Origin: Martelella sp. NC20
GTDB taxonomy: Bacteria; Pseudomonadota; Alphaproteobacteria; Rhizobiales; Rhizobiaceae
Length of the DNA: 64,000 nucleotides
Direction: 5' to 3'
NCBI RefSeq assembly: GCF_013459645.1
Contig: NZ_CP054861.1
Span: forward strand, 186,001-250,000
Under the pieces are notes generated by a model, which had not been told where the DNA came from, did not search any database, and saw only the letters and a list, made by a program, of their open reading frames with translations. Below are positions 25,508 through 34,755 of the stretch, piece after piece (the stretch's first letter is position 1; every line of letters begins with the position of its first letter). The translations under genes and the position numbers were made by a program.

Positions 25508-25645
25508 GCTCATATGTGCATTACAAAAATCATATGAGCATTCCATTTTCGTCAGCGTCAAGAAAAAATCGAATAATTTACGGAATTTTCTGGTTTCTCA
25601 TCCAGAAATAACCACCTATTGTAACGCACACATGCTCATATGAGC
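25508..25645. promoter_or_regulatory. Three copies of a CATATG-centred palindrome (likely SorC operators)
   Basis: The divergent gap between the sulfatase and the SorC gene contains GCTCATATGTGC (25508-25519), TCATATGAGC (25530-25539) and a perfect 12-base palindrome GCTCATATGAGC (25634-25645). The spacing between the outer copies is about 126 bases, allowing looping. The repeats suggest binding sites for the regulator at 25669. The role is inferred from symmetry and position. Confidence 0.6.
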
Positions 25646-25668
25646 GCCATAAGGACACGCCAACACCG

Positions 25669-26634
25669 ATGCCTGCAGACGTTGACAGCTTTACCGACCG
25701 TATTCTGTGCGCCGCGGCGGCGCGGCGCTTTTACCTGGATGGCATCGCCAAGTCGGACATCGCGAAGGAATTGGGCATCAGCCGCTTCCGCGTCGCGCGT
25801 TTAATTGAAAAGGCGTTGCGCGAGGGCATTGTCAGGATCGAATTCGTTCACCCTGCCGACGCGGTCGACTATGAGTTGAGCGCCATGCTGAAACGGGAGA
25901 TGGGCCTGGCAAACGCCGTCGTCGTCAAGGACGCCGGCCTTGATACGGACATGTGTATTGACAGCATGGGCCGGGTGGCGGCGGAGCTGCTCTGCGACAT
26001 CAGCGGGCCGGACGATATCCTGGGTGTCGCCTCGACCCTTGCCACGGAGGCGATGACCCGGCATGCCCGTCCCTTCTCCGCCCGCGCAGTGGTACAGCTC
26101 GGCGGGGCATGGCCCGGCGTGGCAAACGGTCAGACCTCGGTCGAGATGGTGCGTCGGATCGCGGAACTGACCGGCAGCCCCGGCAACGCCTTCTACGCGC
26201 CGCTCGTCGCCAGCGATGGCGACGCGGCCGATGCGCTCAGACGCCAGCGGGACTATCATATTGTCAGCGCGCTCTTTCCCGCCGTCACGCTCGCCATCGT
26301 CGGGCTGGGCGCTTTGCGCGAGGGACAGACATCGCTGTGGAGCATTTTATCGCAGGAAGAGCGTCTGGAACTGGCGGAAAGCGGCGCTGTCGGCGAAATT
26401 TGCGGACAGACCTTTGATCGAAACGGTCAGTCGGTGAAATCAGGGTTGTCGCACCGCTCGATCGCTGCCGGGCTGGACCAGCTTGCAAAATGTCCGAATG
26501 TGTTATGCATCGCCTTCGGCGAACAAAAGGCGGGACCAATCGCCGCCGCCATCCGCGGCGGCATAGTCAACTCACTGATCACACATGCAACGGTGGCCCG
26601 CGCCGTTCTGGAAACCCTTTCGGTCGAAGCGTGA
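25669..26634 (+). CDS. SorC-family transcriptional regulator
   Basis: A 321-residue regulator with an N-terminal HTH (about 25-55: GIAKSDIAKELGISRFRVARLIEKALREG) and a C-terminal sugar-binding domain of the SorC/DeoR type (about 65-320; DILGVASTLATEAM, VVQLGGAWPG). SorC proteins bind a phosphorylated or free ligand and switch neighbouring catabolic operons. It is divergent from the sulfatase/ABC operon and is its probable regulator, with palindromic sites in the gap. It converges with a second SorC gene, leaving 26 bases between stops. Confidence 0.9.
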   Translation: MPADVDSFTDRILCAAAARRFYLDGIAKSDIAKELGISRFRVARLIEKALREGIVRIEFVHPADAVDYELSAMLKREMGLANAVVVKDAGLDTDMCIDSMGRVAAELLCDISGPDDILGVASTLATEAMTRHARPFSARAVVQLGGAWPGVANGQTSVEMVRRIAELTGSPGNAFYAPLVASDGDAADALRRQRDYHIVSALFPAVTLAIVGLGALREGQTSLWSILSQEERLELAESGAVGEICGQTFDRNGQSVKSGLSHRSIAAGLDQLAKCPNVLCIAFGEQKAGPIAAAIRGGIVNSLITHATVARAVLETLSVEA

Positions 26635-26660
26635 CCGGCACTGATCACCGTACACGAGCG

Positions 26661-27671
26661 TTACCGGTTGCCTTTCTGCGTCAGCTCGTCATCGAGAAGA
26701 ATCCGGGCCGTATTTTCATCGGTGATCAAACCGTTGGCGAGCCGGCCTTTGAACGCTGCGATAATCGCTGCGGCGCGCTGTGCGCCGGAGGCGACGATGA
26801 TGACCGGGCGATGCTGCTCGGGCTTTGGGAGGTATGAGGTCAGGCGCTCGTGATATTCTGCGGCGACGATCGCGCCCTCCTGGTTGATGGCAAAGCCCAG
26901 AAACTCGCCGACAGCGCCGGCCTCGATCGCCTGCCGTGTTTCCTCGGCGGTGATGAAGCCGTCCTCCAGAAGGGATGACTTTGCGCCGAAAAAACCCATC
27001 CCCATGATCAGCACCTGCGCATCGGCAACGAGACGGCTGATCGACTGATAGCCTGGCTGTGCCTGAAGCACCCGGCGTTCCTCGGCCGTGTTGGTGATGA
27101 TCGGCATCGGGCGCGGGTAGCATTCCGCCCCCAGCGCCTCGGCAATCCAACTGACCACGTCGTGATTGTTGGCCTTGCCGTCGCGGGTCAGATTGCCCAT
27201 CAGCGAAACGCAGCGGCACTCCGGCAAGTCGCGGCGCTCGATACGACGCGACAGTTCACGCATCGTCCGGCCATTCCCCACGCCAATCGTGAAGGGTTCG
27301 CTCGGCGGCAGGATGGTTTCGAGATAGTGTGCACCGAGACTGCCGACTGTCGCGAGATCCTCGATCGTCTCGGATTCGTTGGGCGCCACGTCACAATAGC
27401 TGAGGTCAAGCTTCTCCCGCAGCCTTTCGGCCAGTTCGATGCAGTCGGTCAGCGCATGCTTCAGGCGGAACTCGATCAGACCCGCGCGGTGCGCGAGCGC
27501 CATGAGTCGCTGGACCACCTGCCGGGAGACCTGCATCTCCCTGGCGATCTGGTCCTGCGTGCGCTGCTTTTCATAGGAAAGCCACGCCGCGCGCGCAGCA
27601 AGGTCAAGGCGCCGGTCGGGATTGTCGACCGGATTGCGCGGAACCGGCTTTTTCACTTCATCCGTACCCAC
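26661..27671 (-). CDS. SorC-family transcriptional regulator (second copy)
   Basis: A 336-residue SorC regulator: HTH at about 38-62 (TQDQIAREMQVSRQVVQRLMALAHRAGLIE) and a sugar-binding-like domain with TIGVGNGRTMRELSRRI and a late SGAQRAAAIIAAFKGRLANGLITDE, which is characteristic of the family. It is the last gene of the ribose-type ABC operon on the same strand, its start only two bases from the amidohydrolase stop, so it is co-transcribed with the genes it probably controls. It shares only family-level similarity with the adjacent SorC gene. Confidence 0.9.
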   Translation of the reverse strand: MGTDEVKKPVPRNPVDNPDRRLDLAARAAWLSYEKQRTQDQIAREMQVSRQVVQRLMALAHRAGLIEFRLKHALTDCIELAERLREKLDLSYCDVAPNESETIEDLATVGSLGAHYLETILPPSEPFTIGVGNGRTMRELSRRIERRDLPECRCVSLMGNLTRDGKANNHDVVSWIAEALGAECYPRPMPIITNTAEERRVLQAQPGYQSISRLVADAQVLIMGMGFFGAKSSLLEDGFITAEETRQAIEAGAVGEFLGFAINQEGAIVAAEYHERLTSYLPKPEQHRPVIIVASGAQRAAAIIAAFKGRLANGLITDENTARILLDDELTQKGNR

Positions 27672-27673
27672 GG

Positions 27674-28390
27674 TCAGAGCTTGAGAATACGGGCGATATT
27701 ACCGCCTACGATCTTACTATAAGCATCAGTATCGTCGGTTGCGCTACTCATTTTCTGGAATTCGAACGCGTAATCCACGAAAGGCGAATCCGTGCCCCAG
27801 ATCACCTTGTCGGCGCCGGCTTCGCGAACGGCCGTCTGGATCTCGAAGATCGGCGCCCGGGAGGTCTCGAGATAAAGATTCGGATACTGGATCGCAAAGC
27901 GGATCGCCTGATCGACGGACCAGAAGAAACCCATATGCGCCATGATCAGCGTGACATTCGGAAACCGCTCGGCCATCAGCGCGAATTCCGGCGGGCAGTT
28001 GTAGAGGTCGCTCGCGCCATGCACGACGATCGGAATGCCGTAGTCCTCGCAAACGGCAAACAGCGGATCGCAAAGCTTCGGATCGGAAAGGTGATACCCG
28101 CCGATGGTGGGGTGAAGCTTCAGCCCCTTGAAACCGTAGGTCTCCACGCAGCGCCGCACCTCGTCGACCGCGTTGTCGTTCCAGGGGTTGACCGCGCAAT
28201 ATGGAATAAGACGATCGGGAAATTCCCTGTGGGCGTCCCGGATCGGCTCGTTGGAGAAATCACCCTCCACGAACGGGAACATCACCGCCCTTTCGACCCC
28301 GGCCTTGTCCAACTTGGCAACAAGGTCGGCGCCGGACTGATGCGCCTTCTTGATGGTGCCGACGTGATTATGGGCATCGATAATCGTCAT
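27674..28390 (-). CDS. Amidohydrolase family 2 (TIM-barrel) enzyme
   Basis: A 238-residue metal-dependent hydrolase or decarboxylase of the amidohydrolase-related superfamily. Metal-binding signatures are IDAHNHVG at the N terminus, GLKLHPTIGGYH and IVVHGASD in the middle, ALIMAHMGF-like VTLIMAHMGFFW, and the catalytic Asp in WGTDSPF. Related small members include lactone hydrolases and 4-sulfomuconolactone/uronate-type enzymes. It sits between the second permease and the regulator of a sugar ABC operon, so opening a sugar lactone after uptake is one possibility, stated as inference. Confidence 0.82.
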   Translation of the reverse strand: MTIIDAHNHVGTIKKAHQSGADLVAKLDKAGVERAVMFPFVEGDFSNEPIRDAHREFPDRLIPYCAVNPWNDNAVDEVRRCVETYGFKGLKLHPTIGGYHLSDPKLCDPLFAVCEDYGIPIVVHGASDLYNCPPEFALMAERFPNVTLIMAHMGFFWSVDQAIRFAIQYPNLYLETSRAPIFEIQTAVREAGADKVIWGTDSPFVDYAFEFQKMSSATDDTDAYSKIVGGNIARILKL

Positions 28391-28411
28391 GACCTGTTTC
28401 CTTCCTTGAGT

Positions 28412-29395
28412 TCATGTCCGGCGCTTCAGTCCGCCCACCGCCATTGCGAGGAGGATGAAGCCGCCATTGAGTGCGAAACGGTAGGGCGCGCCGAGGCCGA
28501 CGATCGTCAGCCCGTTGCCCAGAAATCCGATGAACAGCGCGCCGATGAGCGTGCCGGGAATGCTGATCCCGCCCTGCCGGGAAAACAGCGTTCCCAGGAA
28601 GACCGCCGCGAAGGCGTCAAGCAGGAAAGGCTCGGCGCCGCGCGGCATGGCGACCCCGGTGCGCGAGGCAAGCGCCACGCCGCCGATGGCCGCGAGCGCG
28701 CCGGAGGCGACGAAACCGAGGGCGAAGACCGAGCGAATGGACAGACCTGCCAGATATGCGGCCCGCACATTGGCGCCGATCGCCTTCGCCCGCCGCGAGA
28801 AGCCGGTGACCGACATCAGCCCCCAGACGAGGAAAAAGAGCACGACGGCCAGCACGATCAGGGTTGCAACGGGACCGATGCTTCCCTGGCCGAGAAAGAG
28901 GAAGTCCTTGGTCAGTCCGCGCGGCAGCGAAAACAGGATCTGCGGTTCCGCGCCGTTGGAGAGGATGAGTTCGCCGGAGCGGATGATGAACATCATGCCG
29001 AGTGTGCCGATAATGGCCGGAACGCCGATATAGGCGGCGAGGATGCCGTTGATCCCGCCGGCGACGATACCGAACACAACCGGGATGACAAAGGCCATCC
29101 AGGTCGGCTCGCCCCTGATGATCAGCATGGCCGCGATCAGTCCGGCGGCATCGGCGATCTGGGCCGCGGAAAGATCAACCCCGCGCATCGACATGACGAT
29201 CGCCATGCCGAGCGCGATCGCGATCAGCACGGCGGATTGCCGCAGCACGTTCAATACATTGTTGGGATGCAGGAACGCAGGCTGCAAATAGTAGAAGATT
29301 GCGAGCACGGCGAGCATGCCGAAGATCGCGCCGTAGTCTCGGAGAAACCCGACGACGGTTGCGCCGGTCGACTTTTGTGTCAATGCGTGGTTCAT
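28412..29395 (-). CDS. Ribose-type ABC permease (RbsC family)
   Basis: A 327-residue inner-membrane permease with 8-10 helices and the RbsC-family pattern (ALGMAIVMSMRGVDLSAAQIADAAG, GVPAIIGTLGMMFIIRSGEL, FLGTLFSRQGGISIPGTLIGALF). It is the second permease of this operon; the other is fused to the ATPase upstream. Together they would form a heterodimeric pore. The gap to the fused gene is 12 bases. The substrate class is pentose, autoinducer-2 or related polyol by family only. Confidence 0.9.
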   Translation of the reverse strand: MNHALTQKSTGATVVGFLRDYGAIFGMLAVLAIFYYLQPAFLHPNNVLNVLRQSAVLIAIALGMAIVMSMRGVDLSAAQIADAAGLIAAMLIIRGEPTWMAFVIPVVFGIVAGGINGILAAYIGVPAIIGTLGMMFIIRSGELILSNGAEPQILFSLPRGLTKDFLFLGQGSIGPVATLIVLAVVLFFLVWGLMSVTGFSRRAKAIGANVRAAYLAGLSIRSVFALGFVASGALAAIGGVALASRTGVAMPRGAEPFLLDAFAAVFLGTLFSRQGGISIPGTLIGALFIGFLGNGLTIVGLGAPYRFALNGGFILLAMAVGGLKRRT

Positions 29396-29407
29396 CTCGC
29401 CGACCTC

Positions 29408-31945
29408 CTAGAACAGCAGCACTTGGCCGATCTCGCGCCGTCGTATGACGCCGATCGCGATCGACAGAATGAGCACCGCTCCCTGAATGGCCGGCAACAC
29501 CTGATTGGAGATGCCGATCAGGATCAGGCCGTTCGAGAGCGAGGCAAGGAACATTGCCGCCACCACAGTGCCGGTGACATTGAGCTGACCGCTGCGCGAC
29601 AGAGTGGAGCCGAGGAAGGCCGCCGCCAGCGCGCTGATCAGAAAATCGATGCCGGTGGCCAGCGCCGAGGCGCCATAGCTGTAAGAGGTCAGCACCACGC
29701 CGGCAAAACCAAGAACCGCGCCGCCTATGATAAAGGAAGCCAGCGCGTAGCGCGGCTGGCGGATGCCGCGCAGTTCGGCTGCGGCGAGATTCTGTCCCAC
29801 CGCATACATTCTGAGGCCCATGCGGCTGCGCGACAGGAAGATGTGGAGCACGACGGTGATGACGACGAGAAGAATGAAGACCGCCGGAACCGGCCCTACA
29901 TATCCCTGGCCAAGGAAGAAGAAGCCGGGCTCGTTCGACAGGGTGATCGCCTGGCCGCCGTTATAGAGAAGCGTGGCGCCCATCGTCACGAACATCATGC
30001 CGAGCGTCGCCACGAAGGGCGGCATCGCGAATATCAGCACAAGCGCCGCATTTATCAGTCCGACAACAGCACCGATGGCGATGCCCGCCCCGAGCGCCAC
30101 TGCGGTTCCCGCAGAACCGACGATCAGGCCGGCAGCGACGTTGGAGCTGAACTGACTGATCGCGCCGGCGGACACATCGAGCCCGCCGGCGATCAGCACC
30201 AGCGTCAAGCCGAGAGCGATGAAGGCCAGCACCGACCCCTGCTTGAGCACATCAAAGATGTTGCCCGGATTGAGAAACTGGGGTGCGAGAAACGCAATCA
30301 CCGCGATGGCGACCGCCATGCCGAACAACGATCCCCAACGAGCGAAGAAACGGCCGACGCCGCTCTCGTGATGTTCGCGCATTTCCACTTCGGCAGGCGG
30401 GGCGGCCTTGTGTCCGGTGGAGGAATTTTCGGCATGCTCGTCCGCGCCGGAGGCGTGAAAGAGCACTGTGGCTACATCGAGTTCGTCGCGTTCGAGAACG
30501 GCATTGATCCTGCCTTTCTGCATGACGGCGGCGCGATCGCACATGCCGACGATTTCCTCAAAATCCGAGGAAATCAGGATCACGACGGCCCCGCGCCGGG
30601 CCAGGGCCGTCATCTGGCGGTAGATTTCCACCTTGGAACCGACATCGACCCCGGTCGTCGGCTCGTCGAAAAGGAAAACCTCGGCATTGCCCGGCAGCCA
30701 TCGGCCGATGACCACTTTCTGCTGGTTGCCGCCGGACAGGTTCTTGGTGGTGGTCGCGATGTTCGGCGGCTGGATCGCGAGGTCACGCTGAAGCTGCTGC
30801 GCATCCGCCTTCTCGCGGCCTAGATTGAGGAGCCCAAATGTCGCCCATTTCGAGATGTTGGGCAGTGTCATGTTTTCGCGCATCGACAATTCGCCGATCA
30901 GACCATCATGCCGGCGATCTTCGGGAATGAGCGCGTAGCCTTCGTTCTTGGCTGCCTTCGGGCTTGACGGGTTCGATGGTTTGCCGTTGAGCGTCACCGT
31001 TCCGCGTGTTCGCTTCATTGCGCCGATCAATGCCAGCGCAAGCTCTGACCGACCCGCGCCCATCAGCCCAGCAAGGCCGAATATCTCTCCGCTGCGGATA
31101 TCGAGATCAACGCCGCGTACGGCATTGCCGACCGCTAGATCCCTGATTGACAGCGCTGTTTCGCCGATCGCAACGTCTTCCTTCGGATAGAGCTGGGAGA
31201 TCTCGCGACCGACCATCATCTTGATGAGGTCCGGACGCGACGTCTCTCCGACCTCCTTCGTAGCAATCAGCCTGCCGTCGCGCAGCACCGTCATCCGGTC
31301 GACCAGATCCAGCACTTCATCGAGGTAATGGGAAATGTAGACGATGGTCACGCCATCGTCGCGCAGACCGCGGATGACGCCGAACAGAAGATCCACCTCG
31401 GCTTCTGAAAGCGAGGCGGTGGGTTCATCGAGGATGAGAATTTTAGGATCGCGCACGAGCGCGGCGGCGATCGCCACCTGCTCGCGCTGTGCCACGGAAA
31501 GGTCGCGCACCAGAGTGTCTGGCGTGAAAGCCGCGCCAACCTTTGCGAGCGCCTTTTCCGTTTCGGCCCGCATCTCCGGCAGGTTCAGAAAACCGGCGCC
31601 GCCGGTGCGTTCGATCCCGAGAAATACGTTCCGGGTGACGTCGAACTGGGCAACGAGCTGCTGGTCCTGGTGAACGATGACGATGCCATTCGCCTCGGCC
31701 TCGGAAGCACGCGACATCCGGACAGGTTTGCCCTCGACGAGAATCTCGCCGCCATCATGCTGGTAGACGCCGGTCAGCACTTTGACGAGCGTGGACTTGC
31801 CGGCGCCGTTCTGGCCAAGAAGCGCATGGATCTCGCCGCGGCGCACCTGGAGTGAGACATCCGAAAGGGCGAGGACGCCCGGGAATTCCTTGCGGATATT
31901 CCGGCATTCCAGCGCCAAAGGGGCTTGATCGAGATGCAAAGTCAT
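29408..31945 (-). CDS. Fused ribose-type ABC ATPase and permease (RbsA-RbsC fusion)
   Basis: An 845-residue protein. Residues 1-500 are a double-cassette RbsA ATPase: first Walker A GQNGAGKST (44-52) and Walker B ILILDEPTAS, then a second cassette with LSGGNQQKVV and VFLFDEPTTGVD. A ~30-residue hydrophilic linker (about 500-530, rich in His/Glu) leads to a full RbsC permease (530-845; ALGLTLVLIAGGLDVSAGAI, ATLGMMFVTMGATLLYNGG). No stop or frameshift separates them. ATPase and permease are normally separate proteins in this family. An ATG at 31957 is an alternative start; neither start has a strong ribosome site. Confidence 0.87.
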   Translation of the reverse strand: MTLHLDQAPLALECRNIRKEFPGVLALSDVSLQVRRGEIHALLGQNGAGKSTLVKVLTGVYQHDGGEILVEGKPVRMSRASEAEANGIVIVHQDQQLVAQFDVTRNVFLGIERTGGAGFLNLPEMRAETEKALAKVGAAFTPDTLVRDLSVAQREQVAIAAALVRDPKILILDEPTASLSEAEVDLLFGVIRGLRDDGVTIVYISHYLDEVLDLVDRMTVLRDGRLIATKEVGETSRPDLIKMMVGREISQLYPKEDVAIGETALSIRDLAVGNAVRGVDLDIRSGEIFGLAGLMGAGRSELALALIGAMKRTRGTVTLNGKPSNPSSPKAAKNEGYALIPEDRRHDGLIGELSMRENMTLPNISKWATFGLLNLGREKADAQQLQRDLAIQPPNIATTTKNLSGGNQQKVVIGRWLPGNAEVFLFDEPTTGVDVGSKVEIYRQMTALARRGAVVILISSDFEEIVGMCDRAAVMQKGRINAVLERDELDVATVLFHASGADEHAENSSTGHKAAPPAEVEMREHHESGVGRFFARWGSLFGMAVAIAVIAFLAPQFLNPGNIFDVLKQGSVLAFIALGLTLVLIAGGLDVSAGAISQFSSNVAAGLIVGSAGTAVALGAGIAIGAVVGLINAALVLIFAMPPFVATLGMMFVTMGATLLYNGGQAITLSNEPGFFFLGQGYVGPVPAVFILLVVITVVLHIFLSRSRMGLRMYAVGQNLAAAELRGIRQPRYALASFIIGGAVLGFAGVVLTSYSYGASALATGIDFLISALAAAFLGSTLSRSGQLNVTGTVVAAMFLASLSNGLILIGISNQVLPAIQGAVLILSIAIGVIRRREIGQVLLF

Positions 31946-32057
31946 CGGCGAAACCATACGATTGTCAGGTCTTCCCGCTCGGAGATGACCCTGATTTGGA
32001 AAGTGGACCGGCGCCGCACAGAGACGGCGCCGGTCCGCTGACATGCGGGAGATGCGG

Positions 32058-33101
32058 TCAGGGAAGGATGGGCTGAATGACCACCAGATCCTTGTCCTGG
32101 GGATAACGGGCTTCGACGTCGGCTTTGTCCATGCCGAGTTCGTCCCATATCTGCGGACCCCAGCGCTTCTCAGCGGCGGCAACGCCATTGCCACGTACGG
32201 CCAGCCAAGCATCGGTGTAAAGCGCGGACGGAAATTCCTCGGCGCCGCCGAGCTTTTCAACCAGCACCTCGGCCGCCGTGCTGCCGATGGTCGGCACGTC
32301 CTGAACGACGGTGGCCACAAACGGGCTGTTTTCATCGAGCAGCATCTGGAAGCCGATCCGGTCGCCGTCAATGGACGCAGCCTTGATCTCGGTGCGGCCG
32401 TTGCGGCGGATCGCTTCAACGGCGCCGGAGGTCAGAAGGTCGTACGCGCCCCAGACCGCGGCGATGCTGCCGGGAGCCGGGTTGGCGGTCAGCAGGTCTT
32501 CCATCTGCGTCTGGACGCGGGCAACGGAATGCTCGGTCGGGACCTCGTGCAGGGTCACCTGAGGATAGTCCGCGGCAACCGCCTCGAGAACGCGCTTTCG
32601 GGTTTCCAGAAGCGGCGCGCCCGGAACCCAGAATACATAAACGTCGCCTTTGTAGTCGATGCTCGACAGCAGAGCGCGGCTCATCATCGCCGACATCAAT
32701 GCGTCGTCGCCGCCAACATCCGCCAGCGCGCCGGCGGTGGTGGCGCCAACCGAGGTGGTGACGACCGGGATACCGGCGTCGTTTGCCTTGGCGACGACGG
32801 GTGCGAGCTGCTGGGCATCGCCGAGCTGCACGATGATACCGGCAACGCCGGAATTGACCAGGTTCTCGATGTTTTCGTTGTGCTGGCGCGGATCGCCGCC
32901 GCCGTCGGTCACGACGATTTCCGCGCCGGCCCCTTCGAGCACTTCGCGCGCACCGGCTATGATGTCGCGGTTGTAGTCATTGGTGATTTCGCGCGCGGCA
33001 ATGCCGATCTTCTTGCCGGACAATTCCTGAGCGCCTGCCTGCAGCGGCAGTATCGCCATGGTCGCGGCCACAGCTATTGCGTGAAATAATGAGACTTTCA
33101 T
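32058..33101 (-). CDS. Ribose-type periplasmic sugar-binding protein
   Basis: A 347-residue receptor beginning at ATG 33101 with GGAGGAG seven bases upstream. The signal peptide MKVSLFHAIAVAATMAILPLQAGAQ ends with an AGA-Q cleavage motif. The mature part has the type I binding fold (KKIGIAAREITNDYNRDIIAGARE; NSGVAGIIVQLGDAQ; AAVWGAYDLLTSGAVEA), with a tail extended by ~40 residues. It is the first gene of the operon. An imperfect operator-like inverted repeat lies 37-67 bases upstream. Confidence 0.9.
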   Translation of the reverse strand: MKVSLFHAIAVAATMAILPLQAGAQELSGKKIGIAAREITNDYNRDIIAGAREVLEGAGAEIVVTDGGGDPRQHNENIENLVNSGVAGIIVQLGDAQQLAPVVAKANDAGIPVVTTSVGATTAGALADVGGDDALMSAMMSRALLSSIDYKGDVYVFWVPGAPLLETRKRVLEAVAADYPQVTLHEVPTEHSVARVQTQMEDLLTANPAPGSIAAVWGAYDLLTSGAVEAIRRNGRTEIKAASIDGDRIGFQMLLDENSPFVATVVQDVPTIGSTAAEVLVEKLGGAEEFPSALYTDAWLAVRGNGVAAAEKRWGPQIWDELGMDKADVEARYPQDKDLVVIQPILP

Positions 33102-33642
33102 TCGAGGCTCCTCCCTGGGAATGCATATCCTAAAGCCGATCAAATAATCGATAGTCGATATATTGATCATCATTGAGTGAGGCTGTCAAGGAAGTCGCGC
33201 GCGCTGCATTGCGCCTCAGCGCCTCCCCAAACACCCGATGCATACGACCGCAGCGCCGCAACCCGACGGCATAACGCCTGATGCGATCGGGATTCGGGGA
33301 CGCCGAATTGCTGGATGGCGTTGTCGCGTTGAATTTAGCGGACCGAGCAGTCCCCCGAGGTTCGCTGATTTTCAGGCAGGCAGGCAGGCGACTTTCCATG
33401 CATCGAATGCTTCGAGGCAATGGTAGCGAATTGTTCGTGCGGCGCGGCGGCAGGGCACAAAATTCTATACGGTCTCTACCGCCGCCCTGAGGACAAATCT
33501 TGGACGGCCGCAAGAAGAAGGCCGGGCCGAGCATGAAACTTGAGAAACTACAACGCTTCCGTTCGACATCCCATATCTATCAGTGTCGCGTCGAAGGTCC
33601 ACTCTCGACCGTAAAACCAGCGGTCACCCCTGTCTCAATGCG
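33102..33642. other. Intergenic region, mostly unassigned
   Basis: About 540 bases between two minus-strand operons. The first 70 hold the probable operator and promoter of the receptor gene. The rest carries several short open frames on both strands without recognisable similarity or good ribosome sites. It may be decayed sequence. Confidence 0.45.
33138..33168. promoter_or_regulatory. Inverted repeat upstream of the ribose-type operon
   Basis: GATCAAATAATCGA (33138-33151) and TCGATATATTGATC (33155-33168) form an inverted repeat around TAG, with 12 of 14 positions paired. It is AT-rich, lies just upstream of the receptor gene and is a good candidate operator for the SorC regulator encoded at the other end of the operon. 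Confidence 0.5.
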
Positions 33643-34698
33643 TCAGCACGGACTTCCAGCCCCCTTGTTCGTCACAGCAAGGTCGAGCAGGACTTTCATC
33701 GCGCGTGTCCGGTCCGAAGCCGTCTCGAAGGCATCTTTATAGTCATCGACGGAAAACCGTTGTGTCACGAGATTGCTGAACTGTGGGGAATGGTCGGCCA
33801 GCATTCCGAGGGCGTCGTTGAACTCGCTGCCAAAACGCCAGCAGCCCCTTAAATCGATCTCGCGACCGACAACCAGAGACAGCGGGGCTGGCACGAGCCC
33901 GGCCGCAAAGATCCCGACTTGCGCAATGACGCCGCCCCGGCGTGCTCGCGAGATCGCAGCGGAAAGGCCGTCGGGCACGCCGGTGGCCTCGAAAACAACA
34001 TCGAATGTGTCTTCCGGGGCCGTGCAGGTCATGTTCCAGGTTTCATCCGCCCCCACCCGCCTCGCCAGGTTCAGGGGAAAGTCGCTGATATCGGCGGCGG
34101 CGATCCGGGCGGCACCCTTCAGCCTCAGCGCGGCAACGAGCAGCGCGCCGATCGGCCCGGCGCCCATGACCAGCACCGTGCGGCCGGCGACGTCGCCTGC
34201 CCGCGCGATGGCGTGAAGGGCAACCGCCAGCGGCTCGGTCAGCGCGGCAATGTCGAGCGGCAGTCCTTCGGGCACCCGCCGAAGCTGCGTCGCCTCTATC
34301 GTCAGGAAACGCCGGAAGCCGCCATCGCAATGGGGCATGCGCGCCGCACTTCCCAGAAAGCGCACGTCCTCGCAAAGCTGCTCCCGGCCGGACAGGCACC
34401 CATGGCATTGGCCGCAGACGCGTGCCGGATGAACCACGACGGCATCGCCGACGGCAAAACCGCGACTATCCTGCGTTGTCTCGCAGACACGGCCGGAAAG
34501 CTCGTGGCCGAGAACCATTGGCTGGCGGAGTTTTGCAACGCCGGTTCCGCCGTGACGATAGAAATGGAGATCGGAGCCGCAAATCCCGCCCCAGGCCATT
34601 TCGAGCCTGACCTCACCCGCACCGAGAGGCACGAGATCGCGCGTCTCCGAGCGCAGATCTTTCGCGGCATGAACCACGATTGCATAATCTTTCAGCAT
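33643..34698 (-). CDS. Zinc-dependent alcohol dehydrogenase, L-idonate 5-dehydrogenase type
   Basis: A 351-residue medium-chain dehydrogenase. Catalytic zinc ligands are Cys40 (GGICGSDLHF) and His65-Glu66 (LGHELSG). The structural-zinc cluster is CGQCHGCLSGREQLC (about 95-109). The Rossmann loop is VMGAGPIGAL. The opening and the SDLHFYRHGG segment fit L-idonate 5-dehydrogenase, which interconverts L-idonate and 5-ketogluconate, but related polyol dehydrogenases share these features. It is the last gene of the sulfatase/TctABC cluster. The exact substrate is inference. Confidence 0.87.
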   Translation of the reverse strand: MLKDYAIVVHAAKDLRSETRDLVPLGAGEVRLEMAWGGICGSDLHFYRHGGTGVAKLRQPMVLGHELSGRVCETTQDSRGFAVGDAVVVHPARVCGQCHGCLSGREQLCEDVRFLGSAARMPHCDGGFRRFLTIEATQLRRVPEGLPLDIAALTEPLAVALHAIARAGDVAGRTVLVMGAGPIGALLVAALRLKGAARIAAADISDFPLNLARRVGADETWNMTCTAPEDTFDVVFEATGVPDGLSAAISRARRGGVIAQVGIFAAGLVPAPLSLVVGREIDLRGCWRFGSEFNDALGMLADHSPQFSNLVTQRFSVDDYKDAFETASDRTRAMKVLLDLAVTNKGAGSPC

Positions 34699-34755
34699 CG
34701 CAAGGCCCGCGTGACTATCCTGCGATCCCTGTTCCGAGGCAAACGGTCTTCGGCA

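Noticed and set aside
27935..30823. A 962-codon plus-strand open frame
   Set aside because: It is antisense to the amidohydrolase and ribose-type permease genes, rich in His/Arg/Asp, and has no recognisable domains. It is an artefact of high GC codon bias.
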